Both the position numbers and the translations under genes were made by a program. From a virus, in IMG/VR virus record IMGVR_UViG_3300014913_000067, positions 1-26,381 of that record: 26,381 nucleotides of DNA. One strand, 5' to 3'. Shown here in pieces: positions 16,315-23,785 of this stretch. Each line of letters starts with the position of its first letter. Position 1 is the first letter of the stretch. Under the pieces are notes generated by a model, which was given only the letters and a program-made list of their open reading frames with translations, had not been told where the DNA came from and did not search any database.

Positions 16315-17486
16315 GACTTAAAAACCTTTCTGGCTTGGTCGGTGTTTTCAGGGATTAATTTAACCCCCGCGGTTGGTCGGTTGGCGTACAGGCTCATCAA
16401 GCTATCGTCAACGCCAAGCTTTCGGGCTTGCGTTGGGGTGATTAATTCGTCTTTTCGCAGCTCCCTCCCCAACAAATCGCCAAGTTTAGCGATCTCGGAG
16501 TATGGTTTAGTCCAAACTTCCCGGCCGGTGGTCGTTTCCATCCGGTAACCGGGGATTATCTCGCCGGCCACGGCCGCGGCTTTTAGTTGCTCCTCGAAAG
16601 CGATAGCCAGCGAACGCATATGCGATAACGAACGCGTTACGTATGTATACATTCTGGCCATTTGGGGCGTCGTAAGACTTAAGGGCGACACGTCCGCCAC
16701 GGATTCGTACAGATGCGGCCCGGCTTCCAAGGCCGCGGGGCAGGAGTGCCGAGCACGGCAGTACCGGCAGTGCGGACCGCTTCGGGTTTCCGGATTGGCC
16801 GCCAACGCCCGACGAGCGCCTTCGACCAACTCCATAAACATCCATTCAACAGATTTCAGAGTCGTACACCACTGCCGAATCGTCCCGTTCCGATGAAATC
16901 CATTTGGCTGGATAATCACAAGGTTGAGTCTCATCGCGTCCAGGGTTTCGGCCGGCAGCGTTAGCAAACCGAGCGTATCAAGTACGCCGTACGCGTAGTT
17001 AACGAGCTGCCAGTTTTCAGACACTTCCACCAGCCCATATCCGTTTTTCAGGTCTACAATAAACAGCTCGTTTGTCGCCTTATCATACAGGTAGAAATCC
17101 ACCGTACCGAAAGAATCCTTGTGGATCACTTCCGCTTCTACCCGGGCTTCAACCCCCAAGCAGTCGCCACCGAAGATCCGCCGGTCCTGCATGAGCTTGA
17201 TAACGTAGCTCGCGTACTCGGCGGCCGAATCGAACAACTCGTTATCAAAGATAATCCCGTTCGTAGCAGCGGTTTCAACGGTTTCGCTTCGGGACGGCAT
17301 CCCGGCGCCCCCGCAGGCCCCGGCTTCCACCATACGGGCGGCCAGCTCGTGCGCCGCGGTGCCTCGTTCGGCGGCTTCGGATCGTTCAGTTTCGGGGTAC
17401 ATTTGGTTCATTGCCACCCAGCCCGGGCAACCGTGCCGGGGCGCCCAGATATGAGCCGAGGACGGTGGTATCAGAGAGTGTGCCAT
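16311..17486 (-). CDS. DUF2800 Cas4/AddB-like PD-(D/E)XK nuclease
   Basis: Start at ATG 17486-17484, one base after the previous stop (TAA-A-ATG); a GTG at 17516 would overlap that gene by 29 bp. In the 391-residue product, H46 (RGTAAHELAARM), D130 (FGTVDFYLYD) and D145-x-K147 (FIVDLKNGYG) form the RecB-type nuclease core. One early Cys (C20, RHGCPGW) plus a late CRYCRARHSC cluster matches the one-plus-three Cys arrangement that holds a 4Fe-4S cluster in Cas4 and AddB. The likely role is end resection or recombination with the adjacent ssDNA-binding-like protein. DUF2800 assignment is from pattern; activity is inferred from intact motifs. Confidence 0.85.
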   Translation of the reverse strand: MAHSLIPPSSAHIWAPRHGCPGWVAMNQMYPETERSEAAERGTAAHELAARMVEAGACGGAGMPSRSETVETAATNGIIFDNELFDSAAEYASYVIKLMQDRRIFGGDCLGVEARVEAEVIHKDSFGTVDFYLYDKATNELFIVDLKNGYGLVEVSENWQLVNYAYGVLDTLGLLTLPAETLDAMRLNLVIIQPNGFHRNGTIRQWCTTLKSVEWMFMELVEGARRALAANPETRSGPHCRYCRARHSCPAALEAGPHLYESVADVSPLSLTTPQMARMYTYVTRSLSHMRSLAIAFEEQLKAAAVAGEIIPGYRMETTTGREVWTKPYSEIAKLGDLLGRELRKDELITPTQARKLGVDDSLMSLYANRPTAGVKLIPENTDQARKVFKS

Positions 17487-17487
17487 T

Positions 17488-18189
17488 TTACACGCCCCCG
17501 AATAGCCCCGCGTCAACCGACGCGATCAGATCCGGCCGCGAGGCCAGCAGGACCAGACTCGGGACATCGTGGGCGGCCAGAACCTCGGTAACCCGGTCAG
17601 GCTTGACCGTACCAGCCGTAATTTTCTGCATGAGATCGCCATAGGTGACCGTTTCGGGGGTCACGGGCGGTGCCGATTCAGGAGCCACGGGCGGTACTGG
17701 CGGGGGACCCACAACCATAAGAGCGTGCAGCTCGTCTTCAACCGAGGCGACCAACTCAGGTTCGACCCCACGCAGCTTTCGCCACTGGCCGCTTTTCGTT
17801 TTCGTCTTACCGCGCGAGTGGATTCGCTCATCCCACGGCAAGCCGTCGGCGTCCAGATCAACGTTCGCCGGCGGCGGGGGCGGCGGTGTGGCCGTCTCTT
17901 CGGTGGCCGACGGGGGTACACCCGGTATGAGTTGGCCCTCGGGGGTGGCACCGATAGGTACGACTCCCGGCGTTGCGAACGTTTCCGCGGGGGCGGGCGG
18001 CGTGGGTTCAAGCCCCAGGATCGTTGGGCCGGGGTCCGCGTCTTTGGGTCGGTCCAACAGGTCTTGCGCCTCGGCGGCGTACCCCGCGGAAGGTGCCGTT
18101 GCGGCATCTTCGGCCAGGCCCTCAAACATAGCGGCCACGGCTCGAAGAACCCCCGGCAACCTCGGAACTGAAATACTGATCTTTTCCAT
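17488..18189 (-). CDS. Pro-rich protein with a conserved LPWDERIH core, function unknown
   Basis: ATG at 18189-18187 is preferred since AAAGGTGGG lies just upstream; the GTG at 18198 has no room for a ribosome site. The 233-residue product has three parts: an N-terminal helix (1-45), a first Pro-rich linker (52-108), a short charged core (110-157: VDLDADGLPWDERIHSRGKT, SGQWRKLRGVE), a second Pro-rich linker (160-180) and a C-terminal helical unit (183-230). The core looks like one seen in other phage replication regions next to ssDNA-binding genes, but I know no function for it. As first gene of the operon it is made in front of nuclease and ssDNA-binding protein. Confidence 0.75.
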   Translation of the reverse strand: MEKISISVPRLPGVLRAVAAMFEGLAEDAATAPSAGYAAEAQDLLDRPKDADPGPTILGLEPTPPAPAETFATPGVVPIGATPEGQLIPGVPPSATEETATPPPPPPANVDLDADGLPWDERIHSRGKTKTKSGQWRKLRGVEPELVASVEDELHALMVVGPPPVPPVAPESAPPVTPETVTYGDLMQKITAGTVKPDRVTEVLAAHDVPSLVLLASRPDLIASVDAGLFGGV

Positions 18190-18220
18190 CTTTCCCACCT
18201 TTCAGTTAAAAAACTTTTTG

Positions 18221-18249
18221 TTGACGACATGGACAATAACCGTTAGTTT
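18221..18249 (+). promoter_or_regulatory. Possible promoter of the helicase operon
   Basis: On the plus strand, TTGACG (18221-18226) is followed after 17 bp by TAGTTT (18244-18249), a poor -10 box. It is the mirror image of the minus promoter. It may be weak or need an activator. Confidence 0.4.
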
Positions 18250-18261
18250 CCATTTCGTCAA
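18233..18261 (-). promoter_or_regulatory. Promoter of the minus replication operon
   Basis: On the minus strand, TTGACG (18261-18256), 17 bp, then TATTGT (18238-18233). Predicted start near 18226 gives a leader of about 37 bases with A/T-rich sequence and the AAAGGTGGG ribosome site. Five of six and four of six positions match consensus. Confidence 0.6.
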
Positions 18262-18286
18262 TAGGGAATTTTAACCGGGGCGAACG

Positions 18287-19942
18287 ATGCAACTAAGACC
18301 GTATCAAACTAATCTAAGGGACGCGATCTATGCCGAGTGGCAAACGGGTAACCGTAACGTGCTCGCAGTCGCCCCCACTGGATCAGGTAAAACGGTTCTA
18401 TTTTCGCATGTTATCCGGCATAACGCCGGGGCCGTGTGCGCGATAGCGCATCGCCAGGAGCTCGTGTCACAAATTTCCTTGGCGCTGGCCCGGGACGCCG
18501 TCCCGCACCGTATAATTGGCCCAAAAAACGTTGTGAAACTTTGCATAAATATTCACCTCACGGAAGTACGGCGAAGTTTTTACGATCCCGCGGCCGCGTG
18601 CGCCGTGGCCGGTGTGGATACCCTAACCCGGCGTAAAGAGTCGTTGGCCTCGTGGGCTAAAACGGTCACGCTCTGGGTTCAGGACGAGGCACACCACCTC
18701 GTCACGGGGAATAAGTGGGACTCCGCTGTTTCTATGTTCCCGAACGCGCGCGGGCTCGGCGTAACAGCTACGCCCGTACGGGCGGACGGGAAGGGCCTCG
18801 GCAGTCACACGGGCGGCGTCTTTGATGCGATGGCCGCCGGTCCGGATATGCGGGGTTTGATCACGGGGGGTTACCTGACGGACTACCGGATTTTTGCCCC
18901 GCCTTCAGACCTGGATTTATCCGGAGTGAAAATAAGCACCGCCACGGCGGACTATAGCCGGGTTGGCCTTAAATCGGCCGTCCGAAAGTCTTGTATCGTC
19001 GGTGACGTTGTCAAACATTACCAACGGATCACGCCCGGCCGGCTTGGGGTTACGTTCGCCACCGACGTAGAAACGGCTACAGATATAGCCGATCAGTTTA
19101 ACGCGGCCGGGGTGCCCGCCGGTATGGTTTGTGCGAAAACGCCAGACGCCGAACGGGTGGCTATCTTACGTCGGTTCCGACGTCGGGAGCTGTTACAGCT
19201 CGTAAACGTGGATATTTTCGGGGAGGGCTTTGACCTACCAGCTATTGAAGTCGTAAGCATGGCCCGGCCAACGCAATCGTATAACCTATACGTTCAGCAA
19301 TTCGGCCGGGCGTTGCGGCCTATGCCGGGCAAAAGCCACGCGGTCATAATTGACCACGTCGGTAACGTTGTCCGGCACGGCCTACCAGATTCCCCGAAAG
19401 AATGGGCCCTGGAACGTCGGGCCCGTAAAGCCCGACAGGACGACGGCGGAATACCTATCCGAGCGTGCCCAGAGTGTACCGCTGTTTATGAGCGATTCCA
19501 CGTAAGTTGTCCGTTTTGCGGCTATAAGCCTGAACCGGTGGCGCGCAGTAGCCCGGAATTTGTGGACGGGGATTTATGCGAGCTGGACGCCGAAACGTTG
19601 GCCCGGTTACGCGGGGACGTGGCGGCCGTCGACCAAGATACTGAGGCGTACCGGTCGCAGCTCATCGCCCGGAACGTGCCTTACGTTGGCCAACTCGCGC
19701 ACGTCAAACGTCACGCCGGGCGACAAGTCGCGCAGGGCGTGTTACGTTCAGCTATCGCCTGGTGGGCGGGGCATCAACGTGCGGCCGGCCACCCGGACTC
19801 GGAAAGTTACAGGCGGTTTTACCACATGTTTGGGGTTGACGTTCTGAGCGCGCAGGCGCTAAACACTGCGGCGGCTGAATCGTTAGCCGAACGCATAAAT
19901 TTAGGTCTTGGCCTAACGGCTACTAACAGAGGGGGTCGGTAA
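18287..19942 (+). CDS. SF2 DEAD/DEAH-type helicase with C-terminal zinc cluster
   Basis: A 551-residue helicase, first gene of the plus replication operon. Motif Q-like start LRPYQTNLRDAI; Walker A APTGSGKT (G32-K35-T36); DEAH box D133-E-A-H136; motif III T160-A-T162; motif VI QQFGRALRP (R341, R344). A Cys4 cluster, C394-x2-C397 and C408-x2-C411, follows the helicase core, and the last ~120 residues are helical. The architecture resembles the Res-subunit/RecG-like helicases common in phage replication modules. It likely unwinds forks or recombination intermediates with the adjacent VRR-NUC nuclease. ATG 18287 lies 25 bp after the palindrome; the upstream purine run (CCGGGGCGAACG) is a modest ribosome site. 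Confidence 0.92.
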   Translation: MQLRPYQTNLRDAIYAEWQTGNRNVLAVAPTGSGKTVLFSHVIRHNAGAVCAIAHRQELVSQISLALARDAVPHRIIGPKNVVKLCINIHLTEVRRSFYDPAAACAVAGVDTLTRRKESLASWAKTVTLWVQDEAHHLVTGNKWDSAVSMFPNARGLGVTATPVRADGKGLGSHTGGVFDAMAAGPDMRGLITGGYLTDYRIFAPPSDLDLSGVKISTATADYSRVGLKSAVRKSCIVGDVVKHYQRITPGRLGVTFATDVETATDIADQFNAAGVPAGMVCAKTPDAERVAILRRFRRRELLQLVNVDIFGEGFDLPAIEVVSMARPTQSYNLYVQQFGRALRPMPGKSHAVIIDHVGNVVRHGLPDSPKEWALERRARKARQDDGGIPIRACPECTAVYERFHVSCPFCGYKPEPVARSSPEFVDGDLCELDAETLARLRGDVAAVDQDTEAYRSQLIARNVPYVGQLAHVKRHAGRQVAQGVLRSAIAWWAGHQRAAGHPDSESYRRFYHMFGVDVLSAQALNTAAAESLAERINLGLGLTATNRGGR

Positions 19943-20134
19943 ATGCTAAGTTACCCTCAAAGAAAATTAGTCCGTCAGATAACAGCACGGCAAGTGCGGA
20001 AGCTTCAACGGGGTGCCGTTCGGGCGCGCAAATACGACCCGTGCCCGTGCGGTTCCGGCGATAAATCCAAGTGGTGTTGTTGGGGGGGGGGCGGGCGCCG
20101 AGGCCCCGCTAAAAAACCGGGGGCCAACAAATGA
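19943..20134 (+). CDS. SEC-C-motif mini-protein (63 residues)
   Basis: ATG 19943 follows the helicase stop directly, with GGGGGTCGG as ribosome site. The basic N-terminus (1-31) leads into PCPCGSGDKSKWCC, where C34, C36, C45 and C46 match the SEC-C zinc motif known from the C-terminus of SecA and from other nucleic acid-linked proteins. The rest is a Gly/Arg/Lys-rich tail. The coding sequence contains ten consecutive G (20082-20091) right after the CC pair. Stop overlaps the next start as ATGA. It may act as a small zinc adaptor for the helicase or nuclease on either side; this is inference. Confidence 0.75.
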   Translation: MLSYPQRKLVRQITARQVRKLQRGAVRARKYDPCPCGSGDKSKWCCWGGGGRRGPAKKPGANK

Positions 20135-20607
20135 CACTGACAGATTGGGCCTGTAAGTGGGGCATCAACCCCGACGCAATAGCAGACCTCCAGGCGTTAC
20201 TTACCGAACCGCCGGAGCAACCGAAGATAAAAGCGCTGCCGGACACCGAGGCCGAAGCGCAGAAGTTGGTACAGATGGAAGCGTCAACCCTCAGGATGCG
20301 GCTCTGGCGTAATAACGTGGGCGCGGCGATGACAGATGACGGGCGCCTTGTGCGGTACGGCCTGGCGAACGTCTCGAAGGCCGTTAACGCCCGGATAAAA
20401 TCAAGTGACCTTATCGGCGTCCGGCCGCTACTTATCGAACCTCGGCACGTTGGCACGATTGTCGGCCAATTTACGGCTCGGGAAATTAAAGCCCCCGGGT
20501 GGAAATTCGGGGCTACCCCGCGCGAAGCCGCGCAGCAGCGGTTTTTGGAGTTAGTTTTATCACTCGGCGGAGACGCGGCTTTCGCAACCGGACCGGGGAC
20601 GTTATGA
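20131..20607 (+). CDS. VRR-NUC domain nuclease
   Basis: A 158-residue protein, start overlapping the SEC-C gene stop. VRR-NUC landmarks: E50 in VQMEASTLRMRLWRNNVGA, the SSDLIG segment with D93, the E118-x-K120 pair in AREIKAPGW, and Q135/Q136 in REAAQQRFLE, then GGDAAFA. This is the Holliday junction-resolvase-like PD-(D/E)XK fold, often found alone in phages beside a DEAD-type helicase. The probable role is cutting branched DNA or trimming flaps. The N-terminal ~40 residues are extra relative to minimal stand-alone VRR-NUC proteins. Motifs appear intact. Confidence 0.8.
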   Translation: MTLTDWACKWGINPDAIADLQALLTEPPEQPKIKALPDTEAEAQKLVQMEASTLRMRLWRNNVGAAMTDDGRLVRYGLANVSKAVNARIKSSDLIGVRPLLIEPRHVGTIVGQFTAREIKAPGWKFGATPREAAQQRFLELVLSLGGDAAFATGPGTL

Positions 20608-20629
20608 CAAACAAACGAAAGGCGAGACG

Positions 20630-21136
20630 GTGAGTAAGGAAAAAATCCTGCAATGCGCGCGCGAAATGGCCGCCGATCCTGAAATTGGGGCTGTCAACAT
20701 AACCCGGGCGGACCTCTGCGAACGCGCCGGCGTACCGGAAGGGTCGTTCAACCGGATCGTTGGGGGGACGTTCGTTAACTTTATACGTGCGCTCGGACCA
20801 GACGACCCGATGCACGAGGGCCGGCTGATCACACGGCGGCGGGTTGCTCCTGAGGCGCGTCAGGGGTCGATCCTTGACGCGGCGCTGCGAGCTTCCGAGG
20901 CCGTCGGGTATATGAGCGTTACACGGCTCGGGGTGGCCGAAGCAGCGGGAATAAGCCCGGCGCTCGTTACGCGGTATTTCGCAAACATGCGGTATTTGCG
21001 AACCCAGATCATGCTTGAGGCCGTGCGGAAGGGTAACGTTGCGGTCGTTCTGCAGGGCCTGGCGGCCGGGGATAAAATAGCTCAGGGCGCCCCGCCGCAT
21101 TTACGTTCAGAAGCGGCTAAATCGATAACCAACTAA
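20630..21136 (+). CDS. Regulator-like protein with two TetR-type HTH units
   Basis: GTG start at 20630 with AAAGGCGAG upstream. The 168-residue product has two similar N-terminal-TetR units in tandem. The first spans residues 4-55 (KEKILQCAREMAADP, NITRADLCERAGVPEGSFNRIV); the second spans 79-128 (GSILDAALRASEAVG, SVTRLGVAEAAGISPALVTRYFANMRYLRTQI). Each has the helix-turn-helix followed by an aromatic/hydrophobic turn, but the ligand-binding domain of real TetR proteins is absent. The tail (140-168) is short and flexible. Likely binds DNA, perhaps as a replication initiator accessory or operon regulator; its place between nuclease and PrimPol does not settle this. Confidence 0.75.
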   Translation: MSKEKILQCAREMAADPEIGAVNITRADLCERAGVPEGSFNRIVGGTFVNFIRALGPDDPMHEGRLITRRRVAPEARQGSILDAALRASEAVGYMSVTRLGVAEAAGISPALVTRYFANMRYLRTQIMLEAVRKGNVAVVLQGLAAGDKIAQGAPPHLRSEAAKSITN

Positions 21137-21152
21137 CCCGCGGGGCCGCAAT

Positions 21153-23519
21153 ATGAAGACACTACCGGGAGCGCTCCGGCCGCTAGAAGCGTATCAGCAG
21201 TTCATCGTGTGGAAACGGGTCCAGCGCGCGGATCGCGTTGACAAGGTCCCGATCGATCACCGGACGGGGCGGCCGGCGAGCGCACACGATCCGGCTATCT
21301 GGCTCTCGGCCGCTGACGCGATAGCCGCAGCTGGACTCGCCGGCCTCGGTGTAGGCTTTACGTTTACCGAAACGGACCCGTTCTTTTTCCTGGATATCGA
21401 TCATTGCGCCGAGCCCGGCGGGTGGTCGCCTACAGCCCTCGGTATCCTAGCGGCGCTACATGGGGCGGCGGTTGAGGTATCACAGTCCGGCGAGGGCCTA
21501 CACGTCTTCGGCCGGACCGCAGCACTCGTGCACGGCACGAAAAACGAACTGCTCGGGCTTGAGCTCTACACGTCAAAGCGTTTCGTTGCCCTTACCGGGG
21601 ATCGGGCCATGGGGTCCGCAGACGTGGACCTAACCGCGCCCCTGGCGGCTATAGCGGCGCAACACTTCCCGCCGCCGGCAGCAAGCACGGCCCCCGCGGA
21701 GTGGACGACCGAGCCCGCCGAGGCCGGCGCGGGCGTCTCCGACGATAAGGACCTGATTAAACGGGCCCTACGGTCTAAATCAGCGGGCGGAGCCTTCGGG
21801 GCAAAATGTACTTTTGCCGACCTATGGGCCGCGGATCCGGATCGCCTCGCGCAGTTCTACCCCGCGAAGAGCCCCCATAAAGCATACGGCGATAGCGAAG
21901 CAGACGCGGCCTTAGCTCAACATTTAGCCTTCTGGACCGGCGGGGACTGCGAACAGATCCACCGTCTTATGTGGGCCTCTGGCCTGGTGCGTGAAAAATG
22001 GGGCCGTGAAGACTATTTATATCGCACGATTACCAACGCGGCCGGGGTGCAAACTCAATATTATACGCCCAAAGAAAACCGCGAACGAATCGAAGAGGCC
22101 GGCCCAACGCTCGGAACGTCGGGCCCCGAAAAGCTCGCGGGCTATCAGTACCTCGGGCCGGACGCGCAGATAGACCATTTCCGCGGGTGTGTTTACGTGC
22201 AAAACCTACACCGGGCCTTTACGCCGAACGGGGCGCTCCTTAAATCAGATCAATTTAACGCTACGTACGGGGGCTACGAATTTCAGCGAGACGACGCCGG
22301 CAAGGCGTCCACGCGGAAAGCATGGGAAGCGTTTACCGAATCCCAAGTTGTACGATACCCTAAAGCCGAAGGTATCTGTTTCCGGCCGGAGCTGCCGTCT
22401 GGGGGCATCATTACCGAAGAGGGCGCCCGCCTCGTTAATATCTATGTGCCTATCGAAACGCCACGCGCGCCGGGCGACCCGGCGCCGTTTCTGGATCATC
22501 TGGCCAACGTCCTGCCGGTCGAACAGGACCAAGCTATATTGCTGGCCTACCTTGCGGCGTGCGTCCAGCACAAAGGCGTCAAATTCCAATGGTGCCCTCT
22601 TATCCAAGGGGCGGACGGTAACGGCAAAACCCTCTTTACGCGTTGCGTGGCTTACGCCGTCGGAAACCGCTACACCCATTTACCCAAAGCGGCGGATATC
22701 GATAATAAATTCAACGCCTGGATAAGCGGAAAGCTGTTTATCGGGGTTGAAGACGTCTTTGTCCCCGAAAGTAAACGGGAGGTGCTGGAAGCCCTAAAAC
22801 CGCTCATAACTAATGATCGGATAGAGATCCACGCGAAAGGCGCGGATCAAACGACCGGGGACAATAGAGCTAATTTCGTCCTAAACGCTAACCGACGCGA
22901 CGCCATACAAAAGACCCGTAATGACCGACGTTTCGCCGTCTTTTTCACCGCGCAGCAACGCATAGACGACCTGGCCCGGGATGGCTTGGACGGCGATTAC
23001 TTCCCCCGGCTTTACGCTTGGCTACGTGGCGGTGGTTACGCCATCGTAGCGGACTATCTAGCTACGTATCCGATTCCGGAGCATTTAAACCCCGCGGGGG
23101 CCTGCCATCGGGCGCCGCAAACGTCAAGTACCGACGCGGCTGTATCTGAAAGCCTCGGAAGTATCGAACAAGAAATACTGGAACTTGTGGAGGAGGGGAA
23201 GCCCGGGTTTGCTGGTGGCTGGATATCGTCGATGGCGATTGAACGTATGCTCGCGAGTCTTCGGGCGGACCGGGTTATCCCACGTAACCGCCGCCGTGAA
23301 ATGCTGCAGAGCCTCGGTTACGACTGGCACCCGGCGTTACCGGGCGGCCGAACGCCGAAGGTGCTCATGGAGGAGGGCGGCAAACCGCGGCTGTTCGTTC
23401 GGTCGGGGCACCCGGATCAGATGATAGCTGACGCCGGAGAGGCCGTCTTAGCGTATCTGAGGGCCCAACAACGGGACGAATCAAAGGCCCCCAACGGGTT
23501 TTTAGCGGCCCGGGGGTGA
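21153..23519 (+). CDS. PrimPol-helicase fusion (primase-polymerase plus DUF5906 SF3-type helicase)
   Basis: A 788-residue protein. The N-terminal AEP (PrimPol) domain, about 1-175, shows D81-x-D83 (FLDIDHC) and S110-x-S-G113-x-G-x-H117 (SQSGEGLHVFG), the metal- and nucleotide-binding residues of the NrS-1-type family. A helical bundle (~200-300) follows, then a linker and an SF3-like ATPase (~440-640) with Walker A GADGNGKT (G486-K492-T493), a B-like strand LFIGVEDVF, and a NRRDAIQKTRNDRRFAVF sensor/arginine region. The C-terminus (~670-788) looks like a winged helix. It would prime and unwind the phage DNA, feeding the family A polymerase. ATG 21153 follows the regulator by 16 bp with no strong ribosome site. 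Confidence 0.92.
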   Translation: MKTLPGALRPLEAYQQFIVWKRVQRADRVDKVPIDHRTGRPASAHDPAIWLSAADAIAAAGLAGLGVGFTFTETDPFFFLDIDHCAEPGGWSPTALGILAALHGAAVEVSQSGEGLHVFGRTAALVHGTKNELLGLELYTSKRFVALTGDRAMGSADVDLTAPLAAIAAQHFPPPAASTAPAEWTTEPAEAGAGVSDDKDLIKRALRSKSAGGAFGAKCTFADLWAADPDRLAQFYPAKSPHKAYGDSEADAALAQHLAFWTGGDCEQIHRLMWASGLVREKWGREDYLYRTITNAAGVQTQYYTPKENRERIEEAGPTLGTSGPEKLAGYQYLGPDAQIDHFRGCVYVQNLHRAFTPNGALLKSDQFNATYGGYEFQRDDAGKASTRKAWEAFTESQVVRYPKAEGICFRPELPSGGIITEEGARLVNIYVPIETPRAPGDPAPFLDHLANVLPVEQDQAILLAYLAACVQHKGVKFQWCPLIQGADGNGKTLFTRCVAYAVGNRYTHLPKAADIDNKFNAWISGKLFIGVEDVFVPESKREVLEALKPLITNDRIEIHAKGADQTTGDNRANFVLNANRRDAIQKTRNDRRFAVFFTAQQRIDDLARDGLDGDYFPRLYAWLRGGGYAIVADYLATYPIPEHLNPAGACHRAPQTSSTDAAVSESLGSIEQEILELVEEGKPGFAGGWISSMAIERMLASLRADRVIPRNRRREMLQSLGYDWHPALPGGRTPKVLMEEGGKPRLFVRSGHPDQMIADAGEAVLAYLRAQQRDESKAPNGFLAARG

Positions 23520-23530
23520 CTCCGGGCCGC
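23505..23530. other. 9-bp GC-rich hairpin across the PrimPol stop codon
   Basis: GCGGCCCGG (23505-23513) and CCGGGCCGC (23522-23530) pair around an 8-base loop holding the TGA stop. It lies between convergent operons. No T-tract follows on plus; on minus it is followed by TAAAAA, not T. So it is an atypical terminator or 3'-end stabiliser at best. Confidence 0.45.
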
Positions 23531-23566
23531 AGGTGGGTACTATAGTGGTCCTATGCCGATTCGGTG

Positions 23567-23785
23567 TCACCCTCGCCAGTGACGCCCCAACAGTTTAAAA
23601 AACCGAGAACTGAGAGTGCTCGGGACGTAAAACGGGCGCTCACCCCAAGGATTCCGCTCAGAGCAATACACGTCGTATTTGAGCTTCCCCGTGACGGAGT
23701 TTGTATCCAGGGCCCCGGCTTGGTACGAACAAAGATGGGTCCCGCGGCCTTTTGCGTGAAACACGCATTTCGCGCAAATATTCAT
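23567..23785 (-). CDS. Small Cys-rich putative zinc-binding protein
   Basis: A 72-residue protein; ATG overlaps the upstream stop as ATGA. It opens MNICAKCVFHAKGRGTHLC and continues to YDVYCSERNPWG: C4-x2-C7-x2-H10 ... C19 ... C41, a pattern shared by many small phage proteins of unknown role (N-x-C-x2-C-x-H/F ... C ... VTG ... C ... R). A structural zinc is likely. It is the last gene of the minus accessory operon. Confidence 0.75.
   Translation of the reverse strand: MNICAKCVFHAKGRGTHLCSYQAGALDTNSVTGKLKYDVYCSERNPWGERPFYVPSTLSSRFFKLLGRHWRG

Larger units (their letters stand above)
18221..18261. promoter_or_regulatory. 41-bp imperfect palindrome: putative shared operator of two divergent replication operons
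   Basis: Reading from either end gives TTGACGA-x-ATGGA-x-A-x-TAAC, with a single central base; only three positions per half plus the centre differ. Each end carries TTGACG. Both promoters below overlap it fully, so one dimeric or tetrameric protein bound here could control both operons. It fills the centre of the 97-bp gap between the Pro-rich gene and the helicase gene. Confidence 0.7.

Noticed and set aside
16311-17516. GTG 17516 as start of the DUF2800 nuclease.
   Set aside because: It would overlap the upstream gene by 29 bp; ATG 17486 directly follows that gene's stop and gives the family's usual N-terminus (AHSLIPPSSAHIW).
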